Notes under the pieces: generated by a model | Seen by the model: only the letters and a program-made list of their open reading frames with translations | Databases searched by the model: none | What the model was told of the DNA's origin: nothing | Position numbers and translations under genes: made by a program | Source of the DNA: 66-474 sp035688305 | GTDB taxonomy: Bacteria; Pseudomonadota; Gammaproteobacteria; Xanthomonadales; Rhodanobacteraceae | Length of the DNA: 30,281 nt | NCBI GenBank assembly: GCA_035688305.1 | Contig: DASSNC010000082.1 | Coordinates: 1 to 30,281 of the forward strand | Reading direction: 5' to 3' | In this document: positions 7,684 through 13,855 of the stretch, in pieces | Layout: the number at the start of each line of letters is the position of its first letter | Position numbering within the stretch: the first letter of the stretch is position 1

Positions 7684-8286
7684 TCAATGCGCCGCGGTCT
7701 TCGCCGTGCTCTCGCTCGCGTCGGCGGAACCTGCCGGGCCGCTTGAGAACGCGATCGAACGGTGCGTGACGGTGCTGACGTCGCAATGCGTCTCGCCGAC
7801 CGCATCGTAGGGCTTGAACGCAGGCAGCTGTGCGGCGATGGCTTGCTGGGTGTCGTGCAATTGCCGGATGTCGCTGCAGAGTTTTTGCGCGGTGGCCGAG
7901 ATCGCATCGGACTGGGCATCGAGCGCCTTGTCGGCCGCCTTGGAGTTGCCGGAGAAGATGCTCCTGATCGCCTCGCTGACCGCATGCGTGCCCAGCTTCA
8001 CGCCGGCCTTGCCGGTAGCGATGCCCGCAGTGATGGCCGCTTTCGATTGCGCGTAGTAGTCACGCAGCAAGGCCCGCTGTTGCGGCGTGGTGGCGACGAT
8101 CTTGCCGCCGATTTGCAAGTTGCCGTCGGCGCTGATGGTGGCGTCGGGATGGCCCGGCGCATGCGAGACCAGTTCGCCATTGTTGAATGTCACGCGGTAG
8201 CCGAACTTGCCATGGATGCCGGGCGAGCACGCCGACAGCGTGGACGCGACCAGAATGGCACCTGCGAGGGTCAGGAACGTCTTCAT
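7684..8286 (-). CDS. DUF2884/YggN-like outer-membrane lipoprotein (paralogue 2)
   Basis: A predicted lipoprotein of 200 residues with lipobox LSAC (Cys20) and Ser at +2. It shares with the downstream paralogue the ISADGNLQIGGKIV strand region, the TPQQRALL helix, a Gly/Ala-rich helix (AITAGIATGKAGVKLG), the QLPAFKPY motif and two conserved cysteines (QKLC, ETHC). It lacks the long acidic/arginine tail of paralogue 1. The start at 8286 has GGGAG about seven bases upstream, and the gene begins 20 bp after the ABC permease stop, so it is part of the same mRNA. Tandem duplication explains the pair. The role is not known; the operon context suggests an envelope component working with the ABC transporter. 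Confidence 0.87.
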   Translation of the reverse strand: MKTFLTLAGAILVASTLSACSPGIHGKFGYRVTFNNGELVSHAPGHPDATISADGNLQIGGKIVATTPQQRALLRDYYAQSKAAITAGIATGKAGVKLGTHAVSEAIRSIFSGNSKAADKALDAQSDAISATAQKLCSDIRQLHDTQQAIAAQLPAFKPYDAVGETHCDVSTVTHRSIAFSSGPAGSADASESTAKTAAH

Positions 8287-8306
8287 GCTTGTCTCCCTTT
8301 TCCTTG

Positions 8307-9296
8307 TCAAGCCTCGGAACGCCAGCGGCGCAGCCAGATCGCGACGGCGATGAGGACGATGCCGGCGATCGCGCCGATCCACAATTCCGGGGTGGTGAAC
8401 ACGTGCGCCATCTGCGCATAGCTGCCGAAGTGGCGCACCACCGCGGGTGGGTCCGCAAAGGTGCTGGCGGAGTCGCCGACCTTCATCACCGACACCCAGC
8501 CGCCCGGGACCACGCTCAGCAACGAGCGCGCGACCACCTTCCAGAAGAATTCGATGCTGATGTGCGGAATACCCAGCAGCGCGATCCAGGAATTCAGGGC
8601 ACCGGCGAGAATGGGAACCACGACTGCCCACAGGAACGGCTTGCTGCGCACCAGCGCCGACCAGAACAGCAACCAGCCTGCAGTCGGCAGCGCCCACATG
8701 GCGTACAGCGGCACCATCGCCAGCAGGTGCAGCCAGACCGAGAACGGCTCGGCGTGCGCCCAGATCAAGGTGAACGGGTTGAGCCCGTGCGCGGCAAACC
8801 AGACCGTGTGGATGACCTGGTCGCAAAGGTAGCCGAGCAGGACCACGCCGACCGCGATCAGCGGTGCCATCACCAGTCCGGCGACGACTTTCGATATCAC
8901 GGTGGAGGTGTCCGACAGCGGCAGCGACTTCCAGAACAGGATGCTGCGGTCGCGGCGGTCGTCGTACAGCGCGCCGAGGAAATAGAAGAACACCACGAAA
9001 GTCATCACGATGCCGGCAATCACGCCGAAGCTCATCATCGAGGCGTCGAGTGCCTTCACCAGCAGTTCGGTGTTGTGGCCGAGCGCGTTGCTCAGCATGT
9101 CGTTGAGATTGCTGCCGTGGGTGCTGATGTTTACACCGAGACGCGACCGGAAGATTTCCAGCGTCGCGATGCCGAGGATGCCGATCACCAGGAGTACGCC
9201 GGCCGTCCATACCTGTGCCCACAGAAAACCGCGCCGCGATTCCCAGTATTCGCGCTTCAGCAGCCAGGCGAAATGGGAGTTCATGATCGCTTTCAT
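8307..9296 (-). CDS. ABC-2 type transporter permease
   Basis: A 329-residue inner-membrane protein with six likely transmembrane segments (about 25-48, 88-110, 132-158, 186-215, 219-242, 304-323). The first loop is large (about 40 residues) and the cytoplasmic segment after segment 2 reads DDRRDRSILFWKSLPLSD, characteristic of ABC-2 permeases of the antibiotic-export and gliding type. The ATG at 9296 overlaps the stop of the ATPase gene (ATGA), so translation is coupled; a second possible start is the ATG at 9284. With the ATPase it forms one transporter, probably a homodimer pair. The exported or sensed substrate is unknown; cell-envelope-active compounds are the usual theme for YtrA-controlled transporters. 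Confidence 0.93.
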   Translation of the reverse strand: MKAIMNSHFAWLLKREYWESRRGFLWAQVWTAGVLLVIGILGIATLEIFRSRLGVNISTHGSNLNDMLSNALGHNTELLVKALDASMMSFGVIAGIVMTFVVFFYFLGALYDDRRDRSILFWKSLPLSDTSTVISKVVAGLVMAPLIAVGVVLLGYLCDQVIHTVWFAAHGLNPFTLIWAHAEPFSVWLHLLAMVPLYAMWALPTAGWLLFWSALVRSKPFLWAVVVPILAGALNSWIALLGIPHISIEFFWKVVARSLLSVVPGGWVSVMKVGDSASTFADPPAVVRHFGSYAQMAHVFTTPELWIGAIAGIVLIAVAIWLRRWRSEA

Positions 9297-10210
9297 GCGT
9301 AGGTTCCTTTCATGGTGGCGACGAACAGGTCCGAGACCGAGGGTCGGTGGGTCTCGCCGAGTTGTGCCAGCTGCTCCGGGTCGGCGCCGTCGTACAGGAA
9401 GATGCTCTTGCCGAACACGGCGGCGCGTTCGTCGACCGGATGCAACGCGCGTGCGGCTTCGACCTTTTCCGGGCCGACCAGCACTTCGCTGAAGCGCGCG
9501 CCCATCTCGTCCATGGTGGTGTCCAGCACGATCTTGCCATCGCGGATGAACATCAGGTCGGTGAGGATGTGCTCGATCTCCTCGACCTGGTGGGTGGTGA
9601 TGAGGATGGTCTTGTGCTCGTCGAAGTAATCCTCCAGCAGGCGCTGGTAGAACTGCTTGCGATACAGGATGTCCAGGCCCAGGGTCGGCTCGTCCAGCAC
9701 CAGCAGGCGCGCGTCGATCGCCATCACGATCGCGAGGTGCAGCTGCACGATCATGCCCTTGGACATCTCGCGCACCTTCTGGTTGAAGCCCAGCTTGGTG
9801 CTCTTGAGGAAATGCTCGCACTTGGCGCGGTCGAAGCGTGGATGCACGCCGGCGACGAAGTCGATGGCCTCGTGCACGCGGATCCAGCGTGGCAGGGTGG
9901 CGACATCGGCGATGAAGCAGACATCGCGCATCAACGCCGGCCGGTCGCGGCGCGGATCCATGCCGAACACGGAAAGTTCACCCTTGAAATCGGTGAGGCC
10001 AAGGATCGTCTTGAGCGCTGTGGTCTTGCCGGCGCCGTTCGGGCCGATCAGTCCGACGATGCGGCCTGCGCCGATTTCGAAATTGGCGCCATCCAGCGCA
10101 ATGGAGTTCTTGTAATGCTTGGTCAGGCCGCGAGCGCGGATCGTGACGTCCGTAGCTGTTCCCGGCGGGGGAGCGGGGCGTTCCGCGACGGTTTCCATGG
10201 CGACATTCAT
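9293..10210 (-). CDS. ABC transporter ATP-binding protein
   Basis: A 305-residue ATPase subunit. Walker A GPNGAGKT is at residues 56-63, the signature region MSKGMIVQLHLA at 149-160 (SKGM in place of SGGQ), Walker B LLVLDEP at 169-175, the D-loop GLD at 178-180 and the switch histidine in TTHQ at 205-208. The position of the Q-loop reads CFIADVATLPRW and shows no glutamine, which also occurs in YtrB-like ATPases. A C-terminal extension of about 70 residues follows the core. The start overlaps the stop codon of the GntR gene (ATGA), and the end overlaps the permease start, giving a tightly coupled gntR-ATPase-permease set. Confidence 0.95.
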   Translation of the reverse strand: MNVAMETVAERPAPPPGTATDVTIRARGLTKHYKNSIALDGANFEIGAGRIVGLIGPNGAGKTTALKTILGLTDFKGELSVFGMDPRRDRPALMRDVCFIADVATLPRWIRVHEAIDFVAGVHPRFDRAKCEHFLKSTKLGFNQKVREMSKGMIVQLHLAIVMAIDARLLVLDEPTLGLDILYRKQFYQRLLEDYFDEHKTILITTHQVEEIEHILTDLMFIRDGKIVLDTTMDEMGARFSEVLVGPEKVEAARALHPVDERAAVFGKSIFLYDGADPEQLAQLGETHRPSVSDLFVATMKGTYA

Positions 10211-10587
10211 TGCGAATCCCTCTGGTCGGAGTGGTGCGTGGGGGTGGCCAGCAGTTTCTGGAGGTCGATGCCCATGCGTTCGATGCGCGCGTGCAGGCGT
10301 GGCCATTCCTCGCGCAGGAAGCGTTCGCGCTCACTCTTGAGCAGCGCCGAATGGGCACCTTCGGTGACGAACATGCCGAGGCCGCGGCGCTTTTCCACCA
10401 GTGCTTCGTCCACCAGTTCCTGATAAGCCTTGGAAACGGTGAGCGGGTTGATCTGGTAGTCCGCCGCGACCTGGCGCACCGAAGGCAGGGCATCGCCCTC
10501 GTTGAGGACACCGTCGAGGATCATCGCCACCACGCGTTCGCGCAGCTGGCGATAGATCGGGACGTTGTCATTCCAGGTCACGCTCAT
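10207..10587 (-). CDS. GntR-family transcriptional regulator, YtrA subfamily
   Basis: A 126-residue repressor. A GntR winged helix-turn-helix occupies residues 9-75 (PIYRQLRERVVAMILDG, GDALPSVRQVAADYQINPLTVSKAYQEL, then the wing GLGMFV), followed by only about 50 residues with two predicted helices, the small dimerisation tail that defines the YtrA subfamily and leaves no room for a normal ligand domain. The start at 10587 has AAGGA eight bases upstream. It is the second gene of the operon. An operator with the GGTG-N16-CACC form covers the -10 box of the operon promoter (10967-10990), so autorepression is very likely. Confidence 0.95.
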   Translation of the reverse strand: MSVTWNDNVPIYRQLRERVVAMILDGVLNEGDALPSVRQVAADYQINPLTVSKAYQELVDEALVEKRRGLGMFVTEGAHSALLKSERERFLREEWPRLHARIERMGIDLQKLLATPTHHSDQRDSQ

Positions 10588-10651
10588 GATTTCGATCCTT
10601 GCCTGTGTTGCCCAATCTCCACGCCGGTGACGCGGAGTCCGGAGGATCGCG

Positions 10652-10936
10652 TCATGCGCTGGTGGTGTCGGCAGCGAACGAGTAGTACGGCATCATCGCC
10701 GCACCCGAGGTCGTCGCAGCCGGGTCGCGCTTGCTGCCTTCGTTGCGCAGTTCGCGGAGCTGCTCCGCCGACGGCGTGACTTCGATGGCGGGCAGGGTCT
10801 TGATGACCGCGGTGGTGGCGCGGACCGGGGCCTGGTTGTCGCGGGCCGACGCGTTGGTGTAGGTGGCGATGCCCCACAGATTGGCGGCAGTGATCGCCAT
10901 GGCAGCGGCAAACGCGATGAATTTCTGGGTGTTCAT
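10652..10936 (-). CDS. Small exported hypothetical protein, first gene of the YtrA-type operon
   Basis: A 94-residue protein that I do not recognise. Residues 7-25 form one hydrophobic helix (FIAFAAAMAITAANLWGIA) that is either a signal peptide, with possible cleavage after NASA near residue 31, or a single membrane anchor. The remainder is Ala/Thr-rich with a central charged helix (PSAEQLRELRNEGSKRD) and ends MMPYYSFAADTTSA. There are no cysteines. A strong GAGGAGG ribosome-binding site lies seven bases before the ATG, and the best promoter in the window lies just upstream. It is followed after 64 bp by the gntR gene. Its place suggests that it is the most highly expressed product of the operon when repression is lifted. 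Function is unknown. Confidence 0.8.
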   Translation of the reverse strand: MNTQKFIAFAAAMAITAANLWGIATYTNASARDNQAPVRATTAVIKTLPAIEVTPSAEQLRELRNEGSKRDPAATTSGAAMMPYYSFAADTTSA

Positions 10937-10966
10937 GGTGAGCCTCCTCTAGTGGTCTCGTTGACC

Positions 10967-11007
10967 GGTGTTGTAGTGAACTATAACACCAAGTTTTTGC
11001 CTGTCAA
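10967..11007 (-). promoter_or_regulatory. Operon promoter with YtrA-type operator
   Basis: On the minus strand a consensus -35 TTGACA (11007-11002) and a -10 TATAGT (10985-10980) are separated by 16 bp. The -10 box sits inside a 24-bp palindrome (10967-10990) with outer GGTG and CACC and a 16-base centre. The half-sites GTGTTATAGT and ACTACAACAC match as inverted repeats except at one base, around a central TC. I recall GGTG-N16-CACC as the reported operator of the YtrA-type regulator in Xanthomonas citri. Binding here would block RNA polymerase directly, consistent with autorepression by the second gene of the operon. Confidence 0.85.
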
Positions 11008-11123
11008 CACCCCCTGCCATCAGTCATGCACGATTCCATCAGGGTCCACCGTTTTCGCGCCCGCCACCGGCCACGCTGAAGACAAATGGAACCCTGCCGC
11101 ACGGGCGTGGTCTCACTCGCACG

Positions 11124-11152
11124 TTGCGATTCAGCGATGAAACACGCAGAAT
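11124..11152 (+). promoter_or_regulatory. Possible promoter of the FKBP gene
   Basis: TTGCGA (11124-11129) and CAGAAT (11147-11152) are 17 bp apart, 70 bases before the ATG of the FKBP gene. Both hexamers are only partial matches to the consensus. The call is tentative. Confidence 0.3.
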
Positions 11153-11222
11153 GGCCAGTTTCGTGTTGCAGAAAACCGAGCGCGCCGACGCGCCGGCCTA
11201 CCACCACCAGAGGATTTCACAG

Positions 11223-11960
11223 ATGAAGCAGATCATGCGGCCCACCTTGGCTGCCGTTGCCGTGATCGCCGCATTGGGCATCGCAAGTATTTCGCAGGCG
11301 CAGACCAGCACCGCTTCGACGCATGTCGACAAGACCAAGGCGAGCGAGATTGTCGGTTACCGGCTTGCGGAAGCATATCCGGACTGGGCGCGCAGCCTGA
11401 TCAGCCCGGATGCAGTGGGCCGTGCGGTGACGCGCGCGTTGCAGGGGCAGAAGCCCAGCATGAGCGAGACCGAAGCCGAAAGCGTTGCCAAGGCTTTCAC
11501 CGCCGAGTTCCAGACCCTGGGCAAGCAGCACTACGATCAAGTGTCGGCTGCCAACAAGCGCGCGGGTGATGCGTACCTTGCGCAGAACAAGAACAAGCCG
11601 GGTGTGCGCGTGACCCAGGACGGCCTGCAGTACCAGGTCATCAGCCAGGGTACCGGCCCGCGCCCGACGGCGAACGACACCGTGGAAATCCAGTACACCG
11701 GTTCGCTGACGAATGGCCAGGTGTTCGATGCCTCGGCCCGCCACCAGGGTCCGACCAAGTTCTCGCTCTCGAACATCATTCCGGGCATGAAGGAAGCGCT
11801 GTTGTTGATGCCCGTTGGCAGCCACTACAAGTTCGTGATCCCGTCCGATCTGGCCTATGGCGCCAATCCGGATCCGCGGCTTGGCATGGCACCGAATGAA
11901 ACACTGATCTTCGACGTCACCTTGGTGAAGATCGACAACAGCGGCGCCGCTGCGAAATAA
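11223..11960 (+). CDS. FKBP-type peptidyl-prolyl cis-trans isomerase, periplasmic (FkpA/Mip-like)
   Basis: A 245-residue exported prolyl isomerase/chaperone. A signal peptide (residues 1-26, ending SISQAQ) precedes a helical N-terminal dimerisation domain (about 35-125) and a C-terminal FKBP domain (about 148-237: VEIQYTGSLTNGQVFDAS, IIPGMKEALLLMPVG, FVIPSDLAYG, LIFDVTLVKI). The order and size match the FkpA/Mip family. The active-site tryptophan usually found in the IPGW motif is replaced by Met189 (IPGM), which may lower isomerase activity. The start at 11223 has AGAGGA eight bases upstream; longer in-frame starts lack a signal peptide at the N-terminus. It is monocistronic, with a strong terminator about 60 bp downstream. 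Confidence 0.93.
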   Translation: MKQIMRPTLAAVAVIAALGIASISQAQTSTASTHVDKTKASEIVGYRLAEAYPDWARSLISPDAVGRAVTRALQGQKPSMSETEAESVAKAFTAEFQTLGKQHYDQVSAANKRAGDAYLAQNKNKPGVRVTQDGLQYQVISQGTGPRPTANDTVEIQYTGSLTNGQVFDASARHQGPTKFSLSNIIPGMKEALLLMPVGSHYKFVIPSDLAYGANPDPRLGMAPNETLIFDVTLVKIDNSGAAAK

Positions 11961-12010
11961 GCTCGCCATGACTGCATCCCGGCACGTGCAGTGCGCCGGG
12001 ATCGGGTGCA

Positions 12011-12046
12011 ACAAAAAAACGCGGCCTTCGGGCCGCGCTTTTTTTT
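12011..12046. terminator. Bidirectional rho-independent terminator
   Basis: A 7-bp perfect stem CGCGGCC / GGCCGCG with a TTCG tetraloop (12020-12037) is flanked by seven A on the left and eight T on the right. It ends the FKBP gene on the plus strand and the cytochrome/pterin dehydratase operon on the minus strand. Confidence 0.95.
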
Positions 12047-12086
12047 ACGCTTCGAACGACACGCCGGGTCTGGGCTGTCCAGGCTC

Positions 12087-12428
12087 CTACGCCTGAGCGA
12101 TGACTTCGACCTTCGCTGCGCAGATGAAATCGTTCATCGACAGGCCACCGACATCGTGTGTTGACCAGTGCACCACGCACCGGTTGTAGCCAACTTCGAG
12201 GTCGGGATGGTGATCCTGGCGGTTCGCCATCCAGCCGATCGCGTTGACGAAACCGAGCGTCTCGTAAAAGTTCTTGAACCGGAACGTCTTCGTGATCGAC
12301 TTGCCGTCGCTCGCGGCTTCCCAGCCCGGCAACTGCGCAAGCAATGCGTGGACGCGCGCGGCATCCAGTGCGTGCTCGGGCCCCTTGCGGGATTCGCAGT
12401 GTTGCGTAGCGAGCTCGTCGCGGGTCAT
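12087..12428 (-). CDS. phhB: Pterin-4a-carbinolamine dehydratase
   Basis: A 113-residue enzyme that dehydrates 4a-hydroxytetrahydrobiopterin, normally as the recycling partner of phenylalanine hydroxylase. The family motif is intact: H73-H74-P75 in NRQDHHPDLEVGYNRC and the third histidine H91 in WSTHDVGGLS, with the same 17-residue spacing as in characterised dehydratases. The length is typical (about 100-118). It lies 7 bp downstream of a cytochrome c gene and probably shares its mRNA. No phenylalanine hydroxylase gene is visible in the window. Confidence 0.95.
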   Translation of the reverse strand: MTRDELATQHCESRKGPEHALDAARVHALLAQLPGWEAASDGKSITKTFRFKNFYETLGFVNAIGWMANRQDHHPDLEVGYNRCVVHWSTHDVGGLSMNDFICAAKVEVIAQA

Positions 12429-12435
12429 CGCGGGC

Positions 12436-12795
12436 TCAGTTGCCGCCCTGGATCTTGCCGTGCAGGTCGGAGAGCTTGCTCGGCAGGCTGGAGAAGTACG
12501 CCGTGATGTCCTTGATGTCCTGCTCGCTCAGCGGCGCGGCCATGCCGACCATGATGGCGTTGCTGCGTTCGCCGCTCTTGTATTCGTGCAGCGCCTGCTC
12601 CAGGTAATCCTGGTATTGCCCAGCCAGCGCGGGGAAGTTCGGCGCGATGCCGTTGCCGTCCTTGCCGTGGCAGGCTTCACAGGCGGCGGCCTTCGTGGCG
12701 CCCGCCGCGGCATTGCCGTTTGCCGCCGACGCGGTGCCGAACGTGAGTGCCAGTGCGGCAGCGAGCAGGGAAGCGATGATGGTGCGCGATTGCAT
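12436..12795 (-). CDS. Monohaem cytochrome c, class I, exported
   Basis: A 119-residue periplasmic cytochrome with signal peptide 1-24 (ending ASA-A), one haem-binding CEACH motif (C39, C42, H43) and a methionine axial-ligand candidate in NAIMVGMAAPLS (Met82 or Met85). The TAYFSSLP helix near the C-terminus is typical of half a cytochrome c4. The ATG at 12795 follows GAGGGG. It lies 12 bp after the stop of another cytochrome c gene of similar design, so the pair may act together as a split equivalent of dihaem cytochrome c4. The likely role is electron transfer to a terminal oxidase; the partner is not in the window. Confidence 0.93.
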   Translation of the reverse strand: MQSRTIIASLLAAALALTFGTASAANGNAAAGATKAAACEACHGKDGNGIAPNFPALAGQYQDYLEQALHEYKSGERSNAIMVGMAAPLSEQDIKDITAYFSSLPSKLSDLHGKIQGGN

Positions 12796-12807
12796 GATCG
12801 TATCCCC

Positions 12808-13149
12808 TCAGTTCTTGTTCGGTTGCTTGGGCGCGAGGCTGGACAGGTAGGCCGCGATGTCCTCGATCTGCTGCTCGGTCAAACTGCTGGCCTGCGCGTG
12901 CATGGTCGAATACTTGCGCGCGCCGCTCTTGTATTCGTTGAGCGCATCGATCAGGTATTGCTCGTTCTGTCCGGCGATCTTCGGCACGTGATATTCGGGG
13001 TACACCGACATGTAGCCGGGGATGCCGTGGCAACCGTGGCAGGAGTACACCTCCAGCTTGCCCTTGGCCGGGTCGCCCTTGGCGAATGCGGACGTGGCGA
13101 AGCACATGACTGCCGCCGTCAGCGCGATGCTCATCACCGATCGAATCAT
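12808..13149 (-). CDS. Monohaem cytochrome c, class I, exported (first of the pair)
   Basis: A 113-residue periplasmic cytochrome with signal peptide 1-23 (ending AFA-K), haem motif CHGCH (C37, C40, H41) and an axial-ligand candidate Met83 (KYSTMHAQASSL). The segment between haem and Met has the IPGYMSVYPEYHVPKIAGQ sequence and the C-terminal helix reads DIAAYLSSL, close in layout to the downstream cytochrome. About 30-40 percent identity between the two is apparent by eye. A -10 TATACT lies about 50 bases before the ATG (13202-13197 on the minus strand), so this gene probably starts a transcript with the second cytochrome and the pterin dehydratase. Confidence 0.92.
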   Translation of the reverse strand: MIRSVMSIALTAAVMCFATSAFAKGDPAKGKLEVYSCHGCHGIPGYMSVYPEYHVPKIAGQNEQYLIDALNEYKSGARKYSTMHAQASSLTEQQIEDIAAYLSSLAPKQPNKN

Positions 13150-13196
13150 GTTCCTGGGTCCCCTGCTGGCGGCATCGCCGCGGTGGCAAAGTCAAA

Positions 13197-13225
13197 AGTA
13201 TAGCGTGCACCCCCGAGGGGCTGGC
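13197..13225 (-). promoter_or_regulatory. Possible promoter of the cytochrome c operon
   Basis: TATACT is present on the minus strand at 13202-13197, upstream of the first cytochrome gene. The best -35 candidate (TTGCCA) is 19 bp away, which is too long for a strong promoter, and a GC-rich dyad (CCCCTCGGGG) sits between them. Confidence 0.35.
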
Positions 13226-13246
13226 AAGCCGGGCGCGTCGCGCCGG

Positions 13247-13591
13247 TCAGACGGAATGCGCAGCGGCGTGCTGCATCGTGTCGATGGCGAGTGCGGAGTG
13301 CGCGTAGGCGCCGCCCGCGCGCATTTCTGCCGCGACCCAGATCGCTTCCATGATCTGCGCTTCGGTCGCGCCGGCCCGCAACGCTGCCTTGGTGTGGCCC
13401 TTGATGCAATACGGGCACTGCGTGGTGTGCGCCACCGCCACCGCGATGAGTTGCTTCGTGACGGCCGGCAGGGCGCCTTCGGCGAACACCGCGCGGCTGA
13501 AATTCTGGAAGGCCTCCAGTTGCGACGGGGCGAGTTCCTTGCGCTTGCGCGCGATGTCGGGGCCGGATTCGGGGTACATGGGATGGTCCAT
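13247..13591 (-). CDS. AhpD-like / carboxymuconolactone decarboxylase family protein
   Basis: A 114-residue protein of the CMD/AhpD fold. The redox motif CPYC (C59, C62) followed by H66 in QCPYCIKGHTKAALRAG is the AhpD-type peroxidase active site, with an upstream conserved helix LIAVAVAHTT. This points to alkylhydroperoxidase-like, thiol-based activity and not to a decarboxylase. The start ATG at 13591 (MDHPMYPESGP) has AGGAG six to seven bases upstream; the open frame continues upstream into repeat sequence that is not coding. It is separated by about 100 bp from the cytochrome genes and probably is transcribed alone. The reductant and substrate are unknown. Confidence 0.9.
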   Translation of the reverse strand: MDHPMYPESGPDIARKRKELAPSQLEAFQNFSRAVFAEGALPAVTKQLIAVAVAHTTQCPYCIKGHTKAALRAGATEAQIMEAIWVAAEMRAGGAYAHSALAIDTMQHAAAHSV

Positions 13592-13641
13592 GGCGTGCTC
13601 CTGTTGCTGGACGATGGATGGGCGCCGCCACTGGCGAAGAG

Positions 13642-13725
13642 CGTTTGCCACGAATTTGCGCCGATGGCCATCGATCGGACGAGGCAAATCCGCGGGCATC
13701 CGTGCAAATCCGTGGCAAAAAAGCC
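13642..13725. repeat. Palindromic intergenic repeat, copy 2
   Basis: The left arm (13645-13666, TTGCCACGAATTTGCGCCG and so on) and the right arm (13696-13725, GCATCCGTGCAAATCCGTGG then AAAAAAGCC) form an imperfect inverted repeat. The right arm read on the minus strand is nearly the left arm of copy 1 at 5208-5249 (GGCTTTTTT-CCACGGATTTGCACGGATGC). The left arm here has diverged more. It lies between the AhpD-like gene and the NfeD gene. Confidence 0.7.
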
Positions 13726-13855
13726 TTTATGGTGCGGCTCCACGCGCACTCTACGCCAATCGCCAGTAGCTGCCTTGCCGCAGGTCACGCATCGCGCCGG
13801 CTGCCGCCACGAGCATCGGTTTGCCAAGTGCGCTGGGTAATGCTCTGATGGTGGC

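Noticed and set aside
8287..9222. N-terminal extension of the lipoprotein gene that ends at 7684
   Set aside because: It is out of frame inside the ABC permease gene; the true protein starts with a signal peptide and lipobox at 8286.
13207..13246. Terminator of the AhpD-like gene
   Set aside because: GC-rich dyads (GGCGCG/CGCGCC and CCCC/GGGG) are present but are short and lack a T-run; they are expected by chance in this composition.
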